DNA from: Prorocentrum cordatum
Lineage: Eukaryota; Sar; Dinophyceae; Prorocentrales; Prorocentraceae
Direction of reading: 5' to 3'
Assembly: GCA_963575745.1 (NCBI GenBank)
Contig: CAUYUJ010019615.1
Coordinates: 472,513-536,512 of the forward strand
Length of the DNA stretch: 64,000 nt
Position 1 is the stretch's first letter. Each line of letters begins with the position of its first letter. Below are positions 10,441-20,745 of the stretch, piece after piece. Position numbers and translations under genes: made by a program. Under the pieces are notes generated by a model that had not been told where the DNA came from, did not search any database, and was given only the letters and a program-made list of their open reading frames with translations.

Positions 10441-10554
10441 TCAACAAGAAAAAGCAACGAGGTATCCAAGACGGCCTGAGATGACTCAAGTCGGCCCAAA
10501 GAGGGGGACAAGCGCGGGGATCCGAACGGACATTTCGAGCCTTCTGACTCGAAA

Positions 10555-10720
10555 AGATCCCAGAGCCCCTCGGGGAGGCCCCCGAGGCGCCCCGAAGAGG
10601 CCCCAAGAGGCCACCAGGAGACCCCCAAGAGGCCCCAAGAGGCGCCCGAGAGCGCCCCCCCCCCCCCCCAGAAGCCCCCAAGAGCCCTCCAAGAGCGCCC
10701 CAGAAGGTGTCCAAAGAGGA
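10555..10720 (-). repeat. GGCCTCTTGG-type minisatellite, reverse orientation
   Basis: Units of gaggccccaagaggc continue directly into the GGA tract, the same arrangement as at 12040-12680. Confidence 0.75.
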
Positions 10721-10802
10721 GGAGGAGGAAGAGGAGGCGGAGGAGGCGGAGGAGGAGGAGGAGGAGGAGGAGGAGGAGGAGGAGGAGGAGGAGGAGGGGG
10801 TT
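10719..10802 (+). repeat. (GGA)n polypurine tract
   Basis: Near-perfect gga triplets. Confidence 0.95.
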
Positions 10803-11330
10803 TTGCCATTCTCTTTTAGGGACTCTCGGGCCCCCCCCTGTCAGGCTGCCCCGGGCCCTTCTCGTGGCTGCCTTGGGCGCCTTCCTGGAGCCTCCCTGGG
10901 CGCCTTGCAGAGAAAACAGAAGGAGGATGCGCAACTTCCAGTCTATCTCGCAGTTCCCCTACGCGCCTTCTCATTATCCTTCTCGTGGCCTTCCAACATC
11001 CGACCGCTCTTGCCTGATACCTCGCACCTCGTCCATCTCACCTCCAAGCTCCACCTGATCATCAAATGTCTGGGATGTTCTCGAATGGATCTGTCGGGCT
11101 GTCATTCGGGCAGTTCAGCCTCATTTGGGTTACCTTGGGCTTCTCTCGTGGCCACCTGGCGCGCCTTGCGGGATGATGTCCGTCCCCATCCGATCCTGTG
11201 AGGTTGACTTGGGCTGCACTTGTACCTAAGGCGCGCGCGAAGTGAGTGCGTGGTTCTAGTTGAAATACGTGTATAGATTCGTGTGCATGTTGTATGGATG
11301 ATGTATGTGTCTATCATTGCGCGTGGGTGT
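10803..11330. other. No gene supported
   Basis: Begins with CTTGGGCGCC-like words related to the 295-910 repeat. No coding signal is seen in the rest. Confidence 0.3.
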
Positions 11331-11334
11331 CAGC

Positions 11335-11655
11335 GTAAAGTCCTATGTGTGAGATGTTGCATGGTGAATGTGCAAGCTATGCAGTGCGATATATGTGGTG
11401 TGAGCTGTGAGCTGTCACCGATGTGGCACAGCACGCGTGGTTCAATACATGTGGTGCAAGTCGTGCGGTGCAAGCTACGTTGTGCGATCTTTGTGGTATG
11501 AGCTATGCGCTACACACTAGGTGCTGCAACTTGCGTGGTGCTACCCGTGTCGGTTGAACTATGTTGTTGCAGTGAGGTGGTGCCATATGCGGTGCAACTT
11601 TACGTAGCGCGGCAAATGTAGTGTAAGTTATGTGGTGCGAGCTGCACTGCAATTC
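11335..11655 (-). repeat. GTGCAAGCTATGTGGTG short repeat
   Basis: A loose 15-20 bp unit (gtg[cg]aagct[ac][tc]g, tgtggtg) repeats over 300 bp. It is the reverse complement of the CACCACATAGCTTGCAC family at 4255-4490. A further short block lies at 12820-12925. Confidence 0.6.
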
Positions 11656-11660
11656 TTCAC

Positions 11661-11880
11661 GCGTCGCGTATCCCAACCAGCTGCACTCTGCTGTCTTGTG
11701 AATTGAGTTCATTTTGCCCTGTGCATGTGCAACTGCGAGCGTGTCTTGCAGGTGCGAACTGGCTGCCGATAGTGGCGGCTGTGTTCGCAAATTCGCTCCG
11801 TGCCGCATCCCGGACGCTGCGTCCGCTCCCTGACATTTGCCTTGGAGCCGCGAACCAGAAAAAGTATCCCAACCAGCCCG
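11661..11880 (+). repeat. Second pair of the TATCCCAACCAGC motif
   Basis: cgcgtatcccaaccagc at 11664 and aaaaagtatcccaaccagccc at 11859 match the pair at 141-158 and 229-249. The ~190 bp between them is not alike in the two places, so the short ends are conserved and the middle is not. Confidence 0.5.
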
Positions 11881-12039
11881 TTCAGAATCCCTGTTAGTGA
11901 GAGCTGGCGGGGAAAGAGACGACAGGACACATATAGTAGAACGAAGCGGGCATCCAGGATGAACAGGGAGATCCCTGGGAGCAAGGGGTTGGCCTAGGAG
12001 GGCCACTTCGGGCCATCCCTGGGGCCCGCGGGGGGGGGG

Positions 12040-12095
12040 GGAGGGGAAGAGGAGGAGGAGGAGGAGGAGGAGGAGGAGGAGGAGGAGGAGGAGGA
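12040..12095 (+). repeat. (GAG)n tract
   Basis: Perfect triplet repeat after a G run. Confidence 0.95.
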
Positions 12096-12114
12096 CGAGG
12101 AAGAGGCACACCGC

Positions 12115-12680
12115 TTGTTGGGGCCCTCGTGGGACGCTCTTGGGGCGCTCTTGGGGCCATCTTGGCCTTGGTCCTCTTGGGGCCCTCTAGGGGCTCTCCT
12201 GGGGCCCTCGTGAGAGCGCTGTAAGGCCTCCTGAGGCCAATTGTTTAGGGCATGGATCAACGGAGGGAAAGGGGAGTCCTGGATCCCCCCCCCCTCTCCC
12301 TGGGGCCACCAACATCGCCTCTTGGGGTGCTCCTGGGCGCTCTCGAGGCCGTCTGAGGGGCCTCTTGGGTCATTCTTGGACCTCGATTGGGCCATCGTGA
12401 GGCCATCTTGAGGCCCCCCAAGCGTATCGGAAGCGAAAAGGCGAGAAGCCACCCACCATTGATTGTCTTTAAGTGTTTGAAGGATGCTGGCCTCCTTGGG
12501 GTCCGGAGGGTGCTCCGAGAGCACGTGGAACCGTCTTGTGGCCCTCGTCGGGTCTCTTGAAGGTATGTCAGAAGCTATGTTGAACCATCTTCATCTATCT
12601 TGAGCCGCCTGTAAGGCCATCTTAGAAAATCTGAGGCACGCTTGGAGCCATCTTGGGCCATCTTGGGCCATCTTGGCCGC
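12115..12680 (+). repeat. GCCCTCTTGGGG-type minisatellite
   Basis: Diverged 15-25 bp units of the family first seen at 295-910, again next to a GAG tract. No coding is supported. Confidence 0.7.
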
Positions 12681-12929
12681 TCTCACCCCTCGCGGCCCGC
12701 CCCCAAAACACTCAGGGAAGGACAGGGGGGTACCCCTCTCCTAGGGGAGGAGGGTGTTGGGAAGAGGCAAGGCAGAACTCGCTAGAACATCCTAGCCTAG
12801 ATGGCTAGTGGGAGCTATCACATGTGAGCTATGCAATGTAAGCCGGTGGTGCGCTCTTGTTTGGTATGCTGTACGAGGTGTAAGCTACGCGGTGCAATAC
12901 CTGTAGTGCGAGCTACGTTGTGTACGTAC

Positions 12930-13245
12930 GGTGCACCCACTCGGCGCTCACGGGCGGCAGCGTGACGAAACCTTAGCGGATCCACCCAGCGCGTGTGGCG
13001 CCCACGAAGCGGCACGGGCAACAACGTGGACAAATCTCGGCGGACCCTTTTGACGCACGGGGCGCCCACGATGCGCCCACGGGCGGCAACGTGGCGAAAC
13101 CTCAGCGGATCCACCCAGCGCGCGTGGCGCACACGGAAAGCAACGTGGACGGATCTCTCGGCGGACCCACCCAGCGCACGGGGCGCCCACGAGGCGCCCA
13201 CAGGCGGCAACGTGGCGAAACTTCGGCGGGCCCGTCCAAATCCTT
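12930..13245 (+). repeat. ~60-bp tandem array, GGCAACGTGGCGAAACCTC type
   Basis: At least five units alternate cggcaacgtgg(cgaaacctc) with cagcgc(a/g)cggggcgcccacgag. Landmark ggcggcaacgtggcgaaac occurs at 13083 and 13203, with variants at 12955 and 13017. A relative sits at 3660-3850 on the other strand, and the 23860-24165 array shares the aacgtggcgaatcct word. Confidence 0.75.
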
Positions 13246-13319
13246 CGGGACGGAATTAAGCGAATTTCGGGCACGAATTGAGGGGGGCGATTCGCTTATA
13301 TACATAGGTAGAGAGATGT

Positions 13320-13450
13320 GAAACGCAAACGGCAGAGAGACAGAGAGAGAGAGAGGGAGAAGAGAGAACGAGAGATAGCGAGGGAGATAGAGAGAGGGGG
13401 ATGGGAAGAAGCTGAGAAAGAGAGAGAGAGAGAGAACAAAAAAAAGAAAG
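13320..13450 (+). repeat. (GA)n microsatellite
   Basis: Imperfect gagaga over about 130 bp, ending in an A-rich run. Confidence 0.9.
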
Positions 13451-13486
13451 AAAGTTTCTCCGACGGCAGGACCCCGCATGATAATA

Positions 13487-14330
13487 TACTTATACGACCA
13501 CCCTTCGGGTGTTAAGTAGATTGTGTGGGGGGGGAGAGGGGAGAACCAACATCTGACTCAATCGATTTCATTATTGATCTCACTCAACGGGACACCACGG
13601 GACACCACCGAACACCACGGGACACCCCAGGACACCTCTCGATTTCATTATCGATCTTCCTCAACGGGACACCATAGGACACCACGAGACACCTCGGGAA
13701 ACCACGTCAATCTCACTATCGATCTCACTATCGATCTCACTCAACGGGACACCACGGGACACCATGGGACACCTGTCGATCTCACTATCGATCTCACTAT
13801 CGATCTCACTTTCAGGGACACCACGGGACACCCCGGGGCACCACACCGATCTCAGTATCGATCTCACTATCCATCTCATTCAACGGGACACCACGGGACA
13901 CCGCGAGCCACCGCCAGGCGGACGGACGGACGGGCGGGCGGGGGAGAATCATTTGTCTTGACTTCGCCCTAGCAACGGCGGACACCACGGGACACCACGG
14001 GACACCGCGGGACACCGCGAGGCACCGCCGGACGGGCGGGCAGGGGAGAATCATTCGTCTTGACTTCGCCCTAATAACGGCGGACACCACGGGACACCAC
14101 GGGACACCACGGGACACCGCGGGACACCGCGGGACACCGCGGGCCACCGCCGGACGGGCGGGAGGGGGATAATCGTTTGTTTTGACTTCGCCCTAGCAAC
14201 GGCGGGTTCTTCCTCTCGCGCGCCCACGCAGCTTCGCCTCGCCCGCACGCACGACACGAACGAAACGAAACGAGTTCCCGGTTGGGGGTTCCCGTTCCAT
14301 TGCGATCTCACCCCCCAACCTCCGATTTAG
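13487..14330 (+). mobile_element. Composite repeat unit B, copy 1 (TATCGATC and GGGACACCAC arrays)
   Basis: The left flank tacgaccaccc(t/c)tcgggtg leads into arrays of tcactatcgatc (12 bp) and gggacaccac (10 bp). The right flank contains cgcccacgcagcttcgcctc and a segment ending gcgatctcacccccc. The same flanks and array types appear in the same order at 31905-32540. Shared unique flanks around arrays of different length argue for one duplicated unit and against independent microsatellite growth. Confidence 0.7.
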
Positions 14331-14389
14331 CTTGCCCCTCGCTTTTCTCGATTCGCCGTGGCGGAGGCCCTCCTCCCGCCCTCCGTTGC

Positions 14390-14560
14390 GCCTCCTCCTC
14401 GTCATTGTCGCCCTCCGTCTCCTCCTCCTTCTCGTCCTCCCCCTTCTCATCCTTCTCTTCCTCCTCCTCCTCCTCCTCATCATCATCATCATCATCAGTA
14501 TCATAATCATACTCGTCCTCCCTCTCCTCCTCCCCCTCCTCCTCCTCCTCCTCCTCCTCC

Positions 14561-14600
<40 letters not shown>

Positions 14601-14702
14601 TTTCCTCTTCCCTCTCCTCGTCCTCCTCCTCCTCCTTCTCCTCCTCCTCCTCCTCCTCCTCCTCCCCCTTTTCCTCCTCGTCCTCCTCCTCCCCGCCATC
14701 CT
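14390..14702 (-). repeat. (CTC)n with interspersed (CAT)n
   Basis: Plus-strand polypyrimidine triplets interrupted by two cat runs (14476-14500 and 14560-14598). Poly-Pro, poly-His and poly-Met ORFs are artefacts. Confidence 0.95.
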
Positions 14703-14849
14703 CCTCATTTCCCCCCTCTTATCCTCCTCCAGCCTGCTCTTCCCATGCACATCCCCTGCCTCCTGGCCGTTGGAAGTCGATTTCCCTCGGCGCCGTTGCT
14801 GCCGCGACTGGCATGGGCGCGTTCTCCGATGGCCGGAGCGCGAAGCCAT

Positions 14850-15965
14850 TGGGGGAGTCCCATAGGAAGGGGGCTCCCGCCTGAGCCTTCCTCGCGATTC
14901 ACTCACAGACGAGGTTGCCGCTTTATATTTCTGTCGTGCTAAGCCCGAGGAGCCCAAACGTGAAGACGGTTGCAGGTTTTCGCACGACCCGCTCGGATTC
15001 GAGCACGAGGTGCGGGACCCGCTCGGCTCAAAACAGACATTCTGCAGGCCCCATAAGGAGGGGGCTTCCCGCTTGAGATTTCCCAGCGATCCAGTCACAA
15101 AGTAGACTGCCGCTTTACACTGCTTTCGCACTCAGGCCAGAGGAGCCCCAAAGTGACGAGGGTTTTAGGTTTTCGCATGGTCTGGTCGGATTCGAACATG
15201 AAGCGCGGGTCTCATAGGAAGGAGGCTCCCGCCTGATATTTCTTTTCGATTCACTCATAATCGAGGCCCCCCGCTTGAGATTTCCTCCATATTCGGGCCT
15301 GCTTGAATCCCACAGTTACGACCGTTATAAGTATTAGGATGGCCCTCTCGGATTAAGCCTATGATTTGCGGGCCCCATCGAGAAAGGGGCTCCCGCATGA
15401 GACTTGTTCGCAATCCATGCGCAGACGAGGTTTCCGCTTGAGACGTTATCCATATTCAGGCCTGAGGAATTCAAACGTGACGACGGGTACAAGTATAAGG
15501 ACGACCCGCTCGGGTAAAAAACCAAAAAGGACGTGACGCGCGGGACTCATAGGGAACAGCCTCCCGCTGGAGACGTCCTCGCGATTCACTCACAGACAAG
15601 GTTCCCGCTTGAGACTTCCTCCGTATTCAGGCATGGGGGGTCCAGAAACAGGTATTTATTAGGGTTACCCGTTCGGATTACAACCACGAGGTGTGGGCCC
15701 CCGGTGGAAGGGGATCCCGCCTTGTTCTTTTTTGCTTCGTTTGCAAATCACTTACAAACGAGGCTCCCGCTTGAGACTTCCTCCATATTCAAGCCTGAGC
15801 AGCCCAAGCGCGACGACAGTTACAGGTACTAGGATGGCCCGCTCTGGTTTTCTTGTTTTTTATATGCAAAAGGGGCGCGGACCCCATAGGGAGGATGCTC
15901 CCGCTTGGGATTTCCTCGCACTCCACTTACAAAGGAGGCATCCGCTTGAGTCCTGCTCAGAATGA
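14850..15965 (+). repeat. ~170-bp tandem array, seven units
   Basis: Units start near cataggga(a/g)ggggctcccgcttgag and contain gattcactcacagacgagg, cgttccaga-like and tacaggtattagga-like segments. Starts fall at about 14860, 15048, 15210, 15372, 15547, 15700 and 15883, spacing 153-188 bp. The copies are diverged and no frame is shared by all of them. Confidence 0.8.
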
Positions 15966-16260
15966 GTGTGTGAGTGCGTGTGTGTGTGTGTGTGAGTGTG
16001 TGGCAGTGTGAGTGGGTGCGTGAGTGCGTGCGAAATGATGATGGTGATGGTGATGATGATGCTGGTTGTGGTGATGATGATCGTGCTTGTCATGGTGTGC
16101 TGGTGGTGAGTAAGTCACTGAGTGAGTGAGTGAATGTGTGAGTGGGTGAGTGGGTGAGTGATGAGTGGATGTAAGTGAGTGCATAAATCATGTGGAAGTG
16201 CGTGAGTGTATGAGTGAGACAGTGAGACAGTGAGTGAGTGAGTGAGAAGAGCGGTGGTGA
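15960..16260 (+). repeat. (GTGA)n and (TGTG)n microsatellite
   Basis: gtgagtgagtg repeats with a gatgatg block at 16034-16085. Confidence 0.9.
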
Positions 16261-16321
16261 GGGGTGAGACTGCGAGGGGTTTGTGCAGAGAAAGCAAGAA
16301 CCCCACTTATGATGTGGGGAA

Positions 16322-16351
16322 AACGAGAGAAAGAGAGAAAGAGAGAGAGAC

Positions 16352-16383
<32 letters not shown>

Positions 16384-16420
16384 CGAAAGAGTAAACGAGA
16401 GAGAGAGAGAGAGAGAGTTG
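16322..16420 (+). repeat. (GA)n microsatellite
   Basis: gagagaga with short interruptions. Confidence 0.95.
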
Positions 16421-16717
16421 ACCATCAGTCGCCCTCACAGGACATCCTCCTCATGGGCAGTGGGGGGTATCAGCCAGCCCTGCGATGAAGTCTGCCAGTC
16501 TGGGCTTGCATTCCCGTCGGATGCTCTCGAATTTTCGGTGCCGAGCGCTGCGGCCAGTTTTTCTCCGCCCTCCCGTGAAAAGAGCCGTTGCGCGTTCAGG
16601 GTGGCGTTGGGCGGGCAGTGAACCGCCTGGCCTGTGGGCCGGCTTTCTTGTGAGCCGGGATGGCTACTATTGAGTATGTTGAGATCTTGGCGATGTAATT
16701 GATCGCAGCGGGGAAGT

Positions 16718-16951
16718 TTGCCTTGCTCCGGGCCCGAGAACCCTCACGGCTTAATCCACCTCGAAAGATGTCAGCTCACAAAAACATGGGGTCCACGGGC
16801 CCGGCCAAGTTCTTTTACACCCATCAAAAACCTTGCACCAGGGCTGGATGAGCCCTGGGGCATTCCACTTCGTGCCAGAGGCACGGTGGCGGATCTGGAC
16901 CTGGACTACTATTCAAACAATCTTGGAGTGAAGTTCACGTTGCGAGCGTGA
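16718..16951 (+). other. Gene-like ORF fragment, unrecognised
   Basis: This repeat-free island has a 77-codon open frame without an ATG start, ending in GTVADLDLDYYSNNLGVKFT and a stop a few codons later. Amino acid use is protein-like and unlike the repeat-driven ORFs nearby. A different frame from the ATG at 16768 gives a short peptide too. It may be an exon or a decayed fragment. No family was recognised. It lies 170 bp upstream of the possible exon at 17122. Confidence 0.25.
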
Positions 16952-17121
16952 CCTCTTTTTAACTCTCAGCAGTGGTGTGTGTACGATGCTGCAGGTCTTC
17001 GTGGCGTCGGATGTCAGTGTCTGTCAATGCTGCAGCAGTCCTTGGGCATGCAAGAGCTCATGGGGGACGCGAGCAGCATGCCGGCAGCCACTGTCCGGCC
17101 CTCCGCGCGGCACGGATCCAG

Positions 17122-17154
17122 GAGGACGTGGCGACCAAGATCAAGGACGCCCAG
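17122..17154 (+). CDS. Possible small HSP70 lid exon
   Basis: After atccag|GAG the frame reads EDVATKIKDAQE, with all third positions G or C. This resembles the start of the HSP70 helical lid, where families show S-x-[DE]-[DE]-[VI]-x-x-[ML]-[VIK]-K-D-A-E. The position in the window fits between the beta-domain exon at 2638 and the lid exon at 24645. The match is short and the exon ends are guesses. It could instead belong with the ORF fragment at 16718-16951. Confidence 0.2.
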
Positions 17155-17164
17155 GAGCCTGGGC

Positions 17165-17395
17165 CACTGCCCCGAGTCATCGGAGCTGGGGGCGGTCAGG
17201 GGCAGCTGCAGACTCGCGCCTCGTGGGCCCAGACCGGAGTTACCTCGGACCGCAGGTGGCCCGAAGAATTCGGGCGTCCCACCCTCCCGAATCGTCAGGG
17301 CTGGGGGCAGCCATGCGTAGCTACAGATTCGCGCCGCGGGGTCCCAACCCGCAGTTGCCCCGGACCAGAGTTATCACGGATTAGTCGGGCGTCAA
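17165..17395 (+). repeat. Two-copy ~117-bp tandem repeat
   Basis: ccgagtcatcggagctgggggc at 17171 and ccgaatcgtcagggctgggggc at 17287 start two related units, each continuing to cagactcgcgcc or cagattcgcgcc and then to accggagttac or accagagttatc. Confidence 0.7.
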
Positions 17396-17739
17396 ATTAG
17401 GGGAGGAGTGTAGGCGCACCACAAGGATTTCACATTTGAGCGCCGATGGTTTTGCATATGTGCGCCTGTAGGTTTACACATTGACGGCTTGACACATACA
17501 CCGACAGCTGCATAGCTATCTGCTGGCCTCCCGCCACCGTGCCTGGGTTTTGTGTCTGAGGCCTCTTGTATGCTCGTTGGGGATCTCGTCGGGGCCTCTC
17601 GCGGGCCTGCTGGAAGCAATTTTGAGCTTTGTGGAATGCTGTTTTTCCGGCGTAGCCCGAACGTGTTTCTTGCGAGGTAAACTGATTGATCTTAACTGAG
17701 CTGAACAGACTGGTCGCACCCGTTACGCGACAGCTCTAT

Positions 17740-18055
17740 TCTCGGCCGCCAAGGGCGGAAACTATGGCGCATGCGATAGGAGACTGTTTTATTATGGGCC
17801 GCCGAGGGCACAACTTCTGGTGCAACCGATCGGAGACGGTTTTATTACCTGCCGCCGAGGGCGCAACTGATGGCGCATCCGATAGGAGACAGTTTTATTC
17901 TCGGTCGCCGAAGGCACAACTTATGGCGTAACCGATCGGAGACGGTTTTATTCTCTGCCGCCGAGGGCGCAACCTATGGCGCAGCCGATAGGAGACGTTT
18001 GTTTTGTTATTTCAGCCGCCGAGGGCGCAACCCATGGCGCAACCGATATGAAACC
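17740..18055 (+). repeat. ~60-bp tandem array, six units
   Basis: Unit: gccgccgagggcgcaac, tggcgcaaccgat, (a/c)ggagac, ggttttatt. Starts at about 17748, 17800, 17861, 17907, 17959 and 18017. Alternate units differ as gatagg and gatcgg. It is followed by a short gag/gac tract to 18165. Confidence 0.85.
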
Positions 18056-18289
18056 GAGTTTGAGCAGGAGGAAGACGAAAAAGACGAGGAGGATGAGGAG
18101 GAGGAGGACGAGGAGGACGACGACGACGATCAGGATAGTGAGGAGGACGGGGAGGAATCCGAGTAGTACGAGGACGAAGTGTGGGTATTCGAGTGCGTGT
18201 TTGGCTACGCCTGATTTATGCTCGCCGTTAGGGCTGGCGGTGGGGCCCAAGCGGCGAGTTGTCTTGTGATTTGAAGCATCCAGAGGCCT

Positions 18290-18390
18290 TTTTGTTGGCC
18301 TCTTGGGGCCTCTCGGGGCCTCTCATGGCCTCGTGGGGGCCTCTTGGGTCCTCTTGGGAGCTTCTTGGGACCTCCTGAACGCCTCCTAGG
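18290..18390 (+). repeat. TCTTGGGGCCTCTCGGGG minisatellite
   Basis: Short block of the 295-910 family directly before the next array. Confidence 0.7.
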
Positions 18391-18419
18391 GCGGAAGGCT
18401 TGTCCAGCCTCCTCCTGCG

Positions 18420-18915
18420 CTGCTCTCAAGGAGGCTGCGAGCTGCGCAACTGTCGCCTTTGTCGTGGGCTCCTGGGAGACACGGCGGAGCAGCAGAGTAC
18501 CCGAGACCTCACTGCTCCTTGGGTGGTTACGAATTGTGCAGCTGTCGCCATTTTCGTGGGCTCTTGGGAGGCACGGCGGAGTGGTGGAGTACCCACGACC
18601 TCGCAGCTTCCCGGGTGGCTGCGAATTGCGCAATTGTCGCCCTTGCCGTGGGCTCCTGGAAGGCACGGCGGAGTAGGGGAGTACCCGAGACCTCGCAGCT
18701 CCCTCTGTGGCTGCGAGCTGCGCAACTGTCGTCATATTTGTCGGCTCCTGGGGGGCACGGCGGAGTAGTGGAGTACCCGAGACCTATCTGTCTGTCCATT
18801 GGGTGGTTGCGAATTGTGCAACTGTCGTCCTTTTCGTGGGCTCCTGGGAGTCACGGCGGAGTAGCGGAGTACTCGAGATTTAGCTGCTCCTTGGGTTGCT
18901 GCGAATTGCACGGGA
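18420..18915 (+). repeat. ~93-bp tandem array, five units
   Basis: Landmark cacggcggag falls at about 18480, 18576, 18665, 18757 and 18854. Each unit also has gaattg(t/c)gcaactgtcg, gtgggctcctggga and gtacccgagacct. All three plus frames stay open for long stretches, but no unit keeps one frame throughout. Confidence 0.9.
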
Positions 18916-20555
18916 GGTTTTCCGAAGCCTTTCAGGAGCTTCTCTGGGGCTTCTCATGGGGGTCGCGGCAGCTGTTCAGTGGATTCGCAGGGCTGTCCCA
19001 CGATACTCCCAGGGCATATCAGTAACCCGTGAGCACCTTTTTCCGTATTTTCCGACAACCTTCCTAATCGCCGTCCTTGAGCCTTACAGAATTCTCTATC
19101 TTTGGAGCCTGTCAGTTATCTATGAGGAACCTTTCAGGAGTTGATGATCAGGGCATTCTTAGGATCCCTGAGGAAACCTTTGCGAGCCTCTCGGCGTTGT
19201 CATCGTATTCGTCGTCGTCGCGTTTGCCGTGGTTTTCGTCGTTGTCTTGGTCGTCGTCGTCTTCCGTTTCGTGTCCGCGCGAGGGGGTGATAATGCACCC
19301 CCAGCTCTTGTTCTTGCAATGGCGCGTTCGACTCTCGTCTTTCAGGCTTGCAGAGGGCACGCGGTTCGCAGGAGCGTTTGGAGGGCCAGGTCATCCCGAT
19401 CTTGACCGCGGATCCTTACGATCAGGTCGCACATTAGGGTGTGAAGAGGGCGCTGGGCCCATCGTTCTGCTGGGTTCGACGCAGATCTTATGGTCAACAT
19501 TGTGCTGCCGATGGAGGAAAGGAACGTCCAAATTGATTGTGACTCGGAGCGCGCTTGGGGCATCCGCGCTCTCGCCTCCGGCTTCCGGCTTCCGCTCAGC
19601 GCGCATCGGTTGTCGTGGCGCGCCCACCTGTCGTTCATTGCCAGGAGGTGGATGCCGCCACCGTCGTGGGCCCTGGTCCATCCATCCCACACTCCACTTC
19701 ACATGGAAAGCAATGGTGCGCTGCAGTTCCTGACGGTGCTGTTCCCGTAGCGTTCGTCGGCGTTCCTTACCTGTCCGTCCAGGTTCGGTTCGATTTTTGC
19801 GTCATTATACTTCCACGGCATCGCTTAGCGCTACTAGGTCGCTCTTGATCTTTCCTTTTTGCAGTCCTGCAGCTGTTTTGATTGAGCTTTTTTCAGCGTT
19901 CGGAGCGCTAGGGACGTATGTTCCTATTGTCTTCGCATCAATATACAACGTCCCACTTGCATTTGTTCGACATCCTCTGGAAGTATTGTCGCACTGCGGG
20001 TCGTGCCAGGAGCGTCAAAAGAAACAGACGCTGCAGGGACGCTGAAGGAGGCCAGAAGGTAAAGACGGTCATCCCACGAGCTGGCACGCAGTTGCCCATC
20101 GCTCGTTGACAGTATGGCTACGTAGAGTTGGATTCCCAGATTCCGATCTAATTTAGGCGCCGTCCAATTTCAAACATCGAACGGTTTTCCCGTTGCCTTT
20201 TTCAAGGGAGCGGGCGGAAACCCAAACTTCTTTCGGCGCCCCTTTGCTTCATGCTACATGCCCACTTCTTCCCGACGATGCCCCCCCTCCCCCGCAGAGG
20301 GCAAAACTCACCACGTGAGCAGGCGGGGAGGTGGATGTGAAGAGTGGTTCCGGCAGGTGTGCTTGCGAACCCTCTCTGTCAGGACGCGGCTGGCCATCGT
20401 AGACCACCGTGCTTTGCTGCGCCCTGCCACGCCGCCTCGCAAGAGAAACACACTCCCAGGAGGCCGCCGAGCGGGAGGCGGCTCAGATCCTCGTGACGCT
20501 GGCCCCACTGGGATCGGGACGGGGGCCTGCGCATAAGACGTCGGTCGCGGGCGAA
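18916..20555. other. Largely repeat-free stretch, otherwise unassigned
   Basis: Apart from a (GTC)n patch at 19197-19260 and the ORF at 19490-19750, I see no tandem structure. Short open frames near 19797-20109 are not convincing. Confidence 0.3.
19490..19750 (+). CDS. Hypothetical ORF, 86 codons, gene-like
   Basis: An ATG-initiated frame in a stretch without repeats encodes 86 residues, beginning MVNIVLPMEERNVQIDCDSE and ending LQFLTVLFP. Codon use is mixed with G/C in about two-thirds of third positions. The frame is open upstream as far as a TGA near 19440, so it might be an exon and not a full gene. Composition is ordinary for a globular protein. No motif or family was recognised. The reverse strand is also open here, which weakens the case. 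Confidence 0.25.
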   Translation: MVNIVLPMEERNVQIDCDSERAWGIRALASGFRLPLSAHRLSWRAHLSFIARRWMPPPSWALVHPSHTPLHMESNGALQFLTVLFP

Positions 20556-20559
20556 AAAC

Positions 20560-20745
20560 AGTCGGACGACGCTCGATGCTTTTCAGACGTTTTCGTTGGT
20601 TCTCGGCAGCGTTCCAGCCGCGGGATGCCTTCCAGCAGCCGCGCCTCGCAGCAGGCGTTTCGGGGGACCCAGGACCGTCCCAAACGGCCTCCAGAGGTCC
20701 GAGCTACGATCCGAAAACCACCAGTCGTCGTGATCGGGCCAAGTC
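20560..20745 (+). mobile_element. Dispersed ~170-bp repeat E, copy 1
   Basis: The segment with acgttttcgttggttctcggcag, cgttccagccgcggg and ccgcgcctcgc matches the reverse complement of 22190-22370. Translated copies also align (FRRFRWFSAAFQPR and FSRFRGFLAVFQPR), but indels break any shared frame. It may be a decayed retroelement or a DNA repeat. Confidence 0.55.

Noticed and set aside
14193-15131. 312-codon minus-strand Arg/Met-rich ORF
   Set aside because: Generated by the (CTC)/(CAT) repeat and the neighbouring 170-bp array.
17740-18915. CRISPR-like regular repeats
   Set aside because: The units are contiguous tandem repeats with no unique spacers, and the genome is eukaryotic.
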